Origin: Microbacterium sp. zg-B96 | GTDB lineage: Bacteria > Actinomycetota > Actinomycetes > Actinomycetales > Microbacteriaceae | Length of the DNA stretch: 64,000 nt | Assembly: GCF_030246865.1 (NCBI RefSeq) | Contig: NZ_CP126738.1 | Location: forward strand, 186,001 to 250,000 | Reading direction: 5' to 3' | Shown here: piece by piece, positions 14,898 to 23,273 of the stretch | Layout of the letters: each line of letters opens with the position of its first letter | How positions within the stretch are numbered: position 1 is the first letter of the stretch | The notes under the pieces: model-generated | Database searches by the model: none | Told to the model about the DNA's origin: nothing | The model's input: only the letters and a program-made list of their open reading frames with translations | Program-made: the position numbers and the translations under genes

Positions 14898-17800
14898 ATG
14901 AGGTCCTTCGCGTGGCTTCGTGCGCGCCCGCGCAGCCTTGCCTCGGCGTCAGTCGTCACCATCTCCGCCATTTCGCTGACGACGATGGCCTTCCTTTACG
15001 AGGGGTTCCCGACCACCGATGTCGAGCTGAACGACGGCTCCGTCTGGGTCACCAAGCAGTCCAGCTACCTCGTCGGCCGCTTCAACGATGCCTCCCAGGT
15101 GCTCGACGCCGGGCTGCGCACCGTCTCGGACCAGTACGACATCGTGCAGGACGGGCGCACCGTGCTGGTCCTCGACCAGGCCAACTCCACGCTCGCTCCG
15201 GTGGATGTGGCCACCGTCGCCACCGTCGGCGACATCGACATCCCCACCGGCGCCACCGTGGGCGTCGGCGCTGCCACCGTCTCGCTGCTCGAGCCGCAGG
15301 ACGGCGCGCTGTGGGTCACCCCGGCGTCGGGGCTGGCGGGCTTCACTCCCGCCGACGACCCGATCGCCTCGTTCGGCGAGGGCGCCGCGGCCGTCACCGG
15401 CCCCGACGGCACCGTCTACGTCGCCTCGCCCGAGCAGGGCACCGTGACCACGGTGCGCTTGGGGCCGGAAGACGTGGAATCCTCCAGCGAGGAGATCGAC
15501 GGTCTCAACGAGGGCGACGAGCTGTCGATCACGGTGGCCGGCACCACGCCGGTGCTGCTGAACAAGACCGACTCCCGGCTGTGGGTCGCAGGCCTGGGCC
15601 TGCGGGACCTCAAGGGTGTGGCGGATGCCGTCATGCAGCATCCCTCCACCTTCACCGAGCACGTCAGCTACGCCACCCCGACCGCGCTGGTCACCGTGCC
15701 CCTGGGCGACGGCGACGTCACCGAGACCAAGGCCGGCGGCAACGGCGCCCCCGCGGCGCCGGTGTCGCTCAAGGGCTGCGTGTATGCCGCGTGGGGCGGC
15801 TCGGCCCGCTTCGTCCGCGACTGTCCGCAGGACCGCGACGACCTGGTCGACGAGATCCCCGGCATGGCGGCGGATGCCACCGTCGTCTTCCGCGTGAACC
15901 GCGACGTCGTCGTGCTCAACGACATCGTCGCGGGCTCGGCATGGACGGTCACCGAGTCGCTCGAGATGGTCGACAACTGGGACGACATCATCCCGCCCGA
16001 AGGCGGCGACGAGACCGAGCAGACCTCCACCGAGGTCTCCGAGGAGACGTCCCTGCCCGAGCGCACCGACGTCAACCACCCGCCGGTCGCCGAGGACGAC
16101 GACTTCGGCGTGCGGCCGGGTCGCACCACGGTGCTGCCGGTGCTCGACAACGACAACGACCCCGACGGCGACGTGCTCACCGCCGAGGCGCAGGGCGGGG
16201 TGACCGTCGGCGACCTCGCCCCGATCTACGGCGGGCGCGCGCTGCAGGTGACGGTGCCCGAGGGGGCCACCGGCAACGAGCTGTTCACGTACGAGGTCAA
16301 CGACGGCCGCCCCGGCGGCACGGATCAGGCCACCGTCTCGCTCGAAGTGCGCCCGTGGACGGTCAACTCCGCCCCGGTGCAGCGCACGATCCCGGTCGTC
16401 GTCGTCGAGCAGGGCGGACAGATCACCTACGACACGCTGCTGGACTGGATCGACCCCGACGGCGACGACATGTTCCTGCGCTCGGCGGCCACCGACGGCG
16501 GCGACGAGGTCGACTTCACCTCCGACGGCGAGATCACCTTCCGGGCGGTCGGGTCGGTGCAGGGTCGCCGCGAGGTCACCATCACCGTCTCCGACGGAAA
16601 CGAGGACACCACCGGCACCGTGCAGGTGGACGTGCGCCCGGTCGGTTCGACCAAGCCCATCACGTCGCCCGACCACGTCGTGGTACGCACCGGCGAGAAG
16701 ATCTCGATCTCTCCGCTGGACAACGACGTCTCTCCCAGCGGCGCCCCGCTGCGCCTGGCCCGGGTCACCGAGATCGCCGGCGCCGAGGTATCGCCGGATT
16801 ACAACGCCGGGACGTTCTCGTTCGTCTCGCCCACCCCCGGCGTCTATTACGTGCAGTACCTCGCCACCGACGGACCGCAGACGGTGGTGGGTCTGGTGCG
16901 TGTGGACGTGCTGACGGCAGCCGACCCCGACGACCCGCCGATCGCGGTGCGCGACGTCGCGCTGTTGCCGACGGGCAAAGACGTGCGCATCGACGTGCTG
17001 GCCAACGACTCCGACCCGGCCGGCGGCATCCTCGTCGTGCAGTCGGTCACCGCACCGCCGAACTCCCGCGTTTCGGTGTCCGTCATCGACCACCGCTATC
17101 TGCTGGTGACCGACCAGTCCGGGCTCTCCCAGCAGGTGACGATCCAGTACCAGATCTCCAACGGCCGCCACTCGGCGCAGGGTGACGTCGTCGTGATCCC
17201 GATCCCGGCGCCCGCGCAGCTGCGGCCGCCGGTCGCCGCCGACGACACCGTCGTCGTGCGTGCCGGCGACGTCGTGAGCATCCCGGTGCTGGAGAACGAT
17301 TACCACCCCAGCGGCGACGCGATCACGCTGCTGCCCGACCTCATCGATCCGCTGATCGACCCCGCCGACGGTGAGGCGTTCGTCTCGGAGGAAGCCCTGC
17401 GCTTCCGCGCGGGCCCGGAGGCCAAGACGGTCTACGCGACGTACGAGATCGCCGATTCGCTCGGGCAGAAGGATGCCGGGTACGTCACGATCCAGATCCT
17501 CGACGTCGACGCCGAGAACAACCAGGCGCCGCGCCCCCGGGACGTCACCGCCCGGGTGCTCAGCGGCTCCGAAGTGAAGATCCCGATTCCGCTGGACGGC
17601 ATCGACCCCGACGGCGACTCGGTGCAGCTGGTCGGCGAGGCCTCCGCGCCGACGCTCGGGCGCATCGTGGACGTCGGGGACAACTTCCTGCTCTACGAGG
17701 CGTTCGGCGAGTCGTTCGGCACCGACGAATTCACCTACACGGTGCAGGACCGGCTCGGCCGCTCCGCCACCGCCTCGGTGCGGGTCGGCATCGCGCCGGC

Positions 17801-20800
17801 GACAGGCGTGAACCAGGCGCCGTTCGCGGTGAAGGACGTCGTGCTGATGCGGCCGAACCGTACCGTCGCCGTGCCCGTCACGGTGAACGACTCCGACCCC
17901 GAGGGCGACATCGTGCGGCTCGTCGACGGCGGCCTGGAGGTGCCCGAGGGCATCGAGGCATCCGTCAAGGGCGACCGCGTGGTCATCTCCAGCGCCGAAG
18001 AGACCGGCACCAAGACCATGACCTACACGATCCGCGATGAGCGCGGAGCGTCGGCCATCGGTTCACTCGTCGTCACGATCGACCCGGATGTGCCGCTGCA
18101 GACGCCCATCGCCCGCGACGACCGCGTGACGATCGCCGACGTCGGCGATCAGCCGCACGTCGACGTCGAGGTGCTGCTCAACGACGAGGACCCCGACGGG
18201 GTGCGCGACGAGCTGGCGATCAGCACGGCCGAGGAGGACGTCACGGTGCGCTCGGCCGGCGTCGTGCGCGTCCCGATCGCCGAGACGGCGCGCATCGTCC
18301 GCTACGACGTCACCGACGTCGACGGTCTCACCGCCTCCGCGTTCATCCACGTCCCCGGCTTCGCCGACCTGCGACCGTCGCTGCGCTCGACCGGTGCCAT
18401 CGAGGTCATCAGCGGCGAGACGATCGAGATCGCCCTCGAAGACCACGTCGTCGTCGCCGGCGGCGGCCGGGCGATCATCACCGAGGCCGCGAAGGTCTCG
18501 GCGATCCACTCCAACGGTGCTTCGCTCGTGCAGGATGCCTCGACACTGGTCTACACCTCGGCGGACGGCTACAACGGCGCCGACGCGATCACGTTCGAGG
18601 TCACCGACGGCACCGGACCGGACGACCCGGAGGGCCGGATCGCGACGCTGAGCATCTCGATCACCGTGCTGCCGCCCGACAACGAGCCGCCGACCCTGTC
18701 GGGGGCCTCGATCACGGTCGCCCCGGGCGAAGAAGCGGCAACCCTGGACCTGCGCGGTCTCGCGTCCGACCCCAACGAGGAGGACGTGCCGAACCTGCAG
18801 TTCCGCACCGTCGACTCGGCCCCCGAAGGCTTCTCGGCGTCGGTGTCAGACGGGGTCCTCAGCGTTTCCGCCGACGCGGACACCCCCAAGGGCACCGTTG
18901 CGACGATCGACGTGGAGGTCACCGACGGCGAGACCGATCCGGTCACGGCGACGATGACCGCGACCGTCTCGGCATCCACTCGTCCGCTGGCCGTGGCCAC
19001 CGACGACGTGCTGGCCGAGGCGCACCAGGGCGTCACGCAGACGATCGATGTGCTCGCCAACGACCAGAGCCCGTTCCCGAACGAGCCGCTGACCGTCATC
19101 GACGCGCAGGTGGAGTCCGGGCAGGTGCAGGGGCAGCCGCGGGTGCTGGAGAACGGCCGTGTCGAGGTCACCCCCGGCGCCGAGTTCACCGGCAGTCTCG
19201 TGGTGCGCTATCGCGTGCAGGATGCCACCGAAGACCCCGACCGTCTCGTGGACGGCCGCATCCGGCTGACGGTGCAGGGCCGCCCCGACGTACCAGGTAC
19301 CCCGACGGTGTCCAGCGTGCAGGATCGCACCGTGGTGCTGTCGTGGTCGTCGCCGTCGAACAACGGCGCCGAGATCACGTCCTACACGGTCACCTCGACG
19401 GCGGGCAACTACACCAAGACCTGCGCCTCGACCACGTGCACCCTCGACGGGCTGACCAACAACGTCGAGTACAACTTCACCGTCACCGCGACCAACCGCG
19501 TCGGCACCTCGGACCCGTCCGCCCCGTCGGCCACTGCCCGGCCCGACGCCCGGCCCGACACCCCGCAGCCGCCGGCGCTGGGCTTCGGCGACCGCGCGCT
19601 GGACGTGTCGTGGACGACGCCGTCGACCCCGGGTTCGCCGGTGCAGTCGTTCGACCTGGAGATCTCGCCCGCCCCACCGTCGGGTGCGACGCAGAAGACC
19701 GGCGTGACCGGCAACGCGATGCGCTGGGAGGGCCTGGAGAACGGCACCGCCTACCAGGTGCGGGTGCGCGCGGTGAACCGCGCCCCCGAACCGTCGGCAT
19801 GGAGCAGCTGGTCGCCCAACGAGATCCCCGCCGGGCCGCCGGCGGCCCCCGCGGCACCCACCACGCAGCGTCTGTCGCCGGTGGGCGGCCAGGCGCAGCT
19901 GCAGGTGTCGTGGACGCAGCCGTCGACGAACGGTGCGGCCATCGATGCCTATACGCTGCGCGTGCTGCGCGGCGGCAGCGTCGTCAACACGATCCCCGTC
20001 GGCGGCGGCCAGCTCACCCAGGCCGTGAACGTCGAGGCGTCGACGGCCGATTACACCTTCACCGTCGCTGCGACGAACAAGGCAGGGCAGGGTGCGTTCA
20101 GCGCGCCGTCGGCCCCGCGCCGGGCGTTCGTCGAGCCGGGCGCTCCCACCGGGGTGAGCGCGTCGCCGGGGAACGGACAGCTCTCCTTCACCGCGACGGC
20201 GGGCGCCGGCAACGGCGCCAACGCGAACGAGCTCGACTATGAGTACTCGATCAACGGCGGCGGCTGGAGCGGCTCCTTTGCGACCTTGACCAAGGGAGCG
20301 ACCATCTCCGGTTCGGTCGGGGGGCTGGCCAATGGCACGACCTACTCGATCGCCATCCGAGCGGTCAACCGGATGGACGGGCAGTACTACGCCGGCCCCG
20401 GTTCGCCGGGATCCAACGGGGTCGTCCCGTTCGGCCCGCCGAACACTCCGGGCGCGGGCGCGTCGGCCAGCGGCACGTCGATCACCTTCTCGTGGTCTCC
20501 CCCCGCCCTCAACGGCCGCGACATCGCCCGCATCGAGATCAACATCGCCGGCGGCGGGTGGGAGAACGTCGGCGCGCAGAACGGCAGCCGGGCCGTCGAC
20601 TACGGCCACGCCCAGCACCACACGATCCAGGTGCGGGTCGTCGACACCGAGGGTCAGGTCAGCGGCGTGGCATCCGCCAGCGCCCGCACCTCCGACCCGC
20701 CGCCACCCCCGAGCGCGCGTTCGGTGAAGGGGTCGCCTCGGCCCGAACAGGGCTGTGTGCACATGTGCTACAACCTGGCCGTCACTACCAGCGCCAACTT

Positions 20801-20981
20801 CCCCGCCGGCAGCTACCGCTACCAGTGCATCGCGGGCGGCCGGCAGTGGAACGACTATGAGGGCCCGGTGCACATCGGCGCCGGCACCACGACGGAGTTC
20901 CAGTGCTGGCGCGGCGACCCCGGCGCCGTCACCTACGTCAACATCGTCGGCTGGGGCGCCGCGGAATCGTTCGTCTGGTGA
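14898..20981 (+). CDS. Giant surface protein with cadherin/Ig-like repeats and Fn3 domains (2027 aa), PFNA-cluster fn3 protein
   Basis: One transmembrane helix (~14-32) anchors a huge extracytoplasmic part. Residues ~40-390 look like a beta-propeller (recurring DGSVWVT, DGALWVT, DGTVYVA). From ~394 to ~1463 there are about eleven Ig/cadherin-like repeats, most with a calcium-binding style DxDPDGD turn (VLDNDNDPDGD, VLANDSDPAGG, VLENDYHPSGD). Next come about five Fn3 domains (~1463-1934; e.g. VVLSWSSPSNNGAEITSYTV) and a 90-residue C-terminal domain with Cys pairs (GCVHMC, YRYQC, EFQCW). The ATG at 14898 has AAGGGGG 10 bases before it. A promoter-like TAGGGT lies at 14819-14824. It heads the operon with the MoxR, DUF58, transglutaminase-like, FHA and kinase genes. 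In bifidobacteria the equivalent Fn3 protein is thought to mediate host contact; the role here is inferred. Confidence 0.85.
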   Translation: MRSFAWLRARPRSLASASVVTISAISLTTMAFLYEGFPTTDVELNDGSVWVTKQSSYLVGRFNDASQVLDAGLRTVSDQYDIVQDGRTVLVLDQANSTLAPVDVATVATVGDIDIPTGATVGVGAATVSLLEPQDGALWVTPASGLAGFTPADDPIASFGEGAAAVTGPDGTVYVASPEQGTVTTVRLGPEDVESSSEEIDGLNEGDELSITVAGTTPVLLNKTDSRLWVAGLGLRDLKGVADAVMQHPSTFTEHVSYATPTALVTVPLGDGDVTETKAGGNGAPAAPVSLKGCVYAAWGGSARFVRDCPQDRDDLVDEIPGMAADATVVFRVNRDVVVLNDIVAGSAWTVTESLEMVDNWDDIIPPEGGDETEQTSTEVSEETSLPERTDVNHPPVAEDDDFGVRPGRTTVLPVLDNDNDPDGDVLTAEAQGGVTVGDLAPIYGGRALQVTVPEGATGNELFTYEVNDGRPGGTDQATVSLEVRPWTVNSAPVQRTIPVVVVEQGGQITYDTLLDWIDPDGDDMFLRSAATDGGDEVDFTSDGEITFRAVGSVQGRREVTITVSDGNEDTTGTVQVDVRPVGSTKPITSPDHVVVRTGEKISISPLDNDVSPSGAPLRLARVTEIAGAEVSPDYNAGTFSFVSPTPGVYYVQYLATDGPQTVVGLVRVDVLTAADPDDPPIAVRDVALLPTGKDVRIDVLANDSDPAGGILVVQSVTAPPNSRVSVSVIDHRYLLVTDQSGLSQQVTIQYQISNGRHSAQGDVVVIPIPAPAQLRPPVAADDTVVVRAGDVVSIPVLENDYHPSGDAITLLPDLIDPLIDPADGEAFVSEEALRFRAGPEAKTVYATYEIADSLGQKDAGYVTIQILDVDAENNQAPRPRDVTARVLSGSEVKIPIPLDGIDPDGDSVQLVGEASAPTLGRIVDVGDNFLLYEAFGESFGTDEFTYTVQDRLGRSATASVRVGIAPATGVNQAPFAVKDVVLMRPNRTVAVPVTVNDSDPEGDIVRLVDGGLEVPEGIEASVKGDRVVISSAEETGTKTMTYTIRDERGASAIGSLVVTIDPDVPLQTPIARDDRVTIADVGDQPHVDVEVLLNDEDPDGVRDELAISTAEEDVTVRSAGVVRVPIAETARIVRYDVTDVDGLTASAFIHVPGFADLRPSLRSTGAIEVISGETIEIALEDHVVVAGGGRAIITEAAKVSAIHSNGASLVQDASTLVYTSADGYNGADAITFEVTDGTGPDDPEGRIATLSISITVLPPDNEPPTLSGASITVAPGEEAATLDLRGLASDPNEEDVPNLQFRTVDSAPEGFSASVSDGVLSVSADADTPKGTVATIDVEVTDGETDPVTATMTATVSASTRPLAVATDDVLAEAHQGVTQTIDVLANDQSPFPNEPLTVIDAQVESGQVQGQPRVLENGRVEVTPGAEFTGSLVVRYRVQDATEDPDRLVDGRIRLTVQGRPDVPGTPTVSSVQDRTVVLSWSSPSNNGAEITSYTVTSTAGNYTKTCASTTCTLDGLTNNVEYNFTVTATNRVGTSDPSAPSATARPDARPDTPQPPALGFGDRALDVSWTTPSTPGSPVQSFDLEISPAPPSGATQKTGVTGNAMRWEGLENGTAYQVRVRAVNRAPEPSAWSSWSPNEIPAGPPAAPAAPTTQRLSPVGGQAQLQVSWTQPSTNGAAIDAYTLRVLRGGSVVNTIPVGGGQLTQAVNVEASTADYTFTVAATNKAGQGAFSAPSAPRRAFVEPGAPTGVSASPGNGQLSFTATAGAGNGANANELDYEYSINGGGWSGSFATLTKGATISGSVGGLANGTTYSIAIRAVNRMDGQYYAGPGSPGSNGVVPFGPPNTPGAGASASGTSITFSWSPPALNGRDIARIEINIAGGGWENVGAQNGSRAVDYGHAQHHTIQVRVVDTEGQVSGVASASARTSDPPPPPSARSVKGSPRPEQGCVHMCYNLAVTTSANFPAGSYRYQCIAGGRQWNDYEGPVHIGAGTTTEFQCWRGDPGAVTYVNIVGWGAAESFVW

Positions 20982-21012
20982 CGCACCAAGACCATAGGAA
21001 AGCAGGAAACAC

Positions 21013-21981
21013 ATGACGATGACCGTGGAGCAGGCGACGTGGTTCCGTGACACGTTCACACGTCTGGCCGACAACGTCGGGCAGGCCGTGCTCGGCAAGG
21101 ACGAGGTCGTGCGCCTCGTGCTGACGGCCATGCTCGCCGAGGGCCACGTGCTGCTCGAGGACGCGCCGGGGACGGGCAAGACGAGCCTGGCTCGTGCGCT
21201 GGCGGCCACCGTTCAGGGCACCAGCAGCCGCATCCAGTTCACGCCCGACCTGCTGCCCTCGGACGTGACGGGTGTGACGATCTACGACCAGGCGACGCAC
21301 AAGTTCGACTTCCACAAGGGACCGGTGTTCGCGCAGGTGGTGCTGGCCGACGAGATCAACCGTGCCTCGCCGAAGACCCAGTCTGCGCTGCTGGAGGTCA
21401 TGGAGGAGTCGCGCATCACCGTCGACGGTGTCGCGCACGAAGTGGGCCGCCCGTTCCTGGTGATCGCCACGCAGAACCCGATAGAGCAGGCCGGTACGTA
21501 CAAGCTCCCCGAAGCGCAGCTGGACCGGTTCATGCTGAAGACCTCCATCGGCTACCCCGACCTGGCCGTGGCCGAACGCATCCTCGCCGGCTCCGCCGAT
21601 CGCAACCCCACCGCCCGGCTGCAGCCGGTCGTCACGGCCCACGCCGTGGCCGAGATGGCCGATCTCGCCGCGACGGCTCACGTCGACTCCGCGCTGCTGC
21701 GCTACGCGGCGCAGATGGCCGAAGCCACCCGCGAGACCAAGGAGACCACCATCGGCGTCTCGGTGCGCGGCATGCTCGCAATCGTCCGCGCCGCGAAGGT
21801 CAAGGCCGCCAGTGAGGGCCGCCACTACGTGCTGCCCGACGACATCAAGGCACTCGCGCTGCCGGTGTGGAGCCACCGGCTCGTGCTGGACCCCGAGGCG
21901 GAGTTCTCCGGCGTCACCGCCCGCAGCGTCGTGCAGCGGGTCGTCGACGACATCCCGGCGCCGCAGGCCCGCGCGGCATGA
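21013..21981 (+). CDS. MoxR-family AAA+ ATPase
   Basis: 322 residues with Walker A APGTGKT (51-57), Walker B VVLADEIN (Asp113-Glu114), sensor 1 (FLVIATQNP) and the MoxR motif EAQLDRFMLK. MoxR ATPases act as chaperones that help assemble or activate partner proteins, usually with a DUF58/VWA partner encoded next to them, as here. It follows the giant surface protein by 31 bases with an AGGAAA ribosome site, and its stop overlaps the DUF58 start by 4 bases. It may help mature the surface protein or the membrane complex made by the next genes. Confidence 0.93.
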   Translation: MTMTVEQATWFRDTFTRLADNVGQAVLGKDEVVRLVLTAMLAEGHVLLEDAPGTGKTSLARALAATVQGTSSRIQFTPDLLPSDVTGVTIYDQATHKFDFHKGPVFAQVVLADEINRASPKTQSALLEVMEESRITVDGVAHEVGRPFLVIATQNPIEQAGTYKLPEAQLDRFMLKTSIGYPDLAVAERILAGSADRNPTARLQPVVTAHAVAEMADLAATAHVDSALLRYAAQMAEATRETKETTIGVSVRGMLAIVRAAKVKAASEGRHYVLPDDIKALALPVWSHRLVLDPEAEFSGVTARSVVQRVVDDIPAPQARAA

Positions 21982-23273
21982 CCGCCTCTGCGCACCCCGC
22001 CGCCCCGACGCTTGCGCGCCGGGGCGCTCGGCGTGCGCCCTCGGCCGCGCGCCCGACCCTCCGCGCCCGCTACGAGGCATCCGTCGCCCCCGTCGCCGGG
22101 CCCGTGGCGCGTCGGCTCGGCCGCATCTTCGGCGTCGTCACGCCGCTGGGCTGGGGGGTCGCCGCGGTGACGGCGGTCGCCGGCATCGCCGGCATGATCC
22201 TTGGCTGGTGGGAGCTGACCACGCTCGCGCTGTGCGGCATCGCGCTGCTGGCCGTGTGCTCGGTGTTCCTCATCGGCCGCACGCAGTACGACGTGTCGCT
22301 GGATCTGACCCGAGAGCGGGTCGTGGTCGGCGAGCGTGCCGTGGGCAGCCTCACACTGCGCAACCCCGGCACGCGGGCCATCCTGCCCGCACGCGTCATC
22401 CTTCCCGTCGGCCACGCCCGCCCGGTGTTCGAAGTGCCGCGGCTGGCGGTGGGCGCCAGCCACGACGACCTCTTCGCGATCCCGACGACCCGCCGCGCGG
22501 TGCTGACGGTCGGCCCGGTCAGCGCCGTCCGCGGCGACCCGCTCGGCATCTTCCAGCGCACCCAGGCGTGGACGGATCCGCTCGAACTGTTCGTGCACCC
22601 GCACACGGTCGGGCTGGGCGGGATGTCCGCCGGATTCCTGCGGGACCTGGAAGGCCTTCCCACCCGCGATCTGTCCAGCGACGACGTGTCGTTCCACGCG
22701 CTGCGTCAGTACGCCCCGGGCGATGACCGCCGTCACGTGCACTGGCGGTCCACGGCACGCGTCGGCACGCTCATGGTGCGCCAGTTCGAAGACACCCGGC
22801 GCTCGCACATCGTCGTGACCCTCTCGCGCAACGCCGCCGAGTACGCCGACCCCGAGGAGTTCGAACTCGCCGTCTCGGCCGCCGGTTCCATCGCAGCGCA
22901 GGCCATCCGCGACGACCGTGAGGTGTCGGTGCTCAGCCAGGACGTCACCGTCCCCACCATGGCCGGCCGCCCCCTGCTCGACGCGCTGTCGGGCATCGAG
23001 ACCGCCCATGCCGTCGCGTCGACCACGGAGCTTGCCGCGCGGGTCAAGGTCGAGGCGCTGCAGGCCAGCATCGTCGTCATGCTCACCGGGTCCCGCGTCT
23101 CCGCGCCGGCGCTGCGCGCGGCCGCCCGCACCCTGCCCGGCGGCGCCCGCGTGCTGGGCGTGTCCTGCACGGCCGGGGCCACCCCGGGCCTGCGCCGACT
23201 GGGGGATGCCACGGTACTCACCCTCGGCGCGCTCTCGGACCTTCCCGTGGGTCTGCGGCGGGTGCTCTCGTGA
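21978..23273 (+). CDS. DUF58 membrane protein, MoxR partner
   Basis: 431 residues with two hydrophobic helices near the N-terminus (~50-95). The DUF58 signature LRQYAPGDDRRHVHWRSTAR is at 242-261, and a VWA-like C-terminal region follows. DUF58 proteins almost always accompany MoxR ATPases and transglutaminase-like membrane proteins in one operon. The ATG at 21978 overlaps the MoxR stop (ATGA); the same phase stays open upstream but only as antisense-like shadow. Its stop overlaps the next GTG start. Biochemical function is unproven for the family. Confidence 0.9.
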   Translation: MTASAHPAAPTLARRGARRAPSAARPTLRARYEASVAPVAGPVARRLGRIFGVVTPLGWGVAAVTAVAGIAGMILGWWELTTLALCGIALLAVCSVFLIGRTQYDVSLDLTRERVVVGERAVGSLTLRNPGTRAILPARVILPVGHARPVFEVPRLAVGASHDDLFAIPTTRRAVLTVGPVSAVRGDPLGIFQRTQAWTDPLELFVHPHTVGLGGMSAGFLRDLEGLPTRDLSSDDVSFHALRQYAPGDDRRHVHWRSTARVGTLMVRQFEDTRRSHIVVTLSRNAAEYADPEEFELAVSAAGSIAAQAIRDDREVSVLSQDVTVPTMAGRPLLDALSGIETAHAVASTTELAARVKVEALQASIVVMLTGSRVSAPALRAAARTLPGGARVLGVSCTAGATPGLRRLGDATVLTLGALSDLPVGLRRVLS

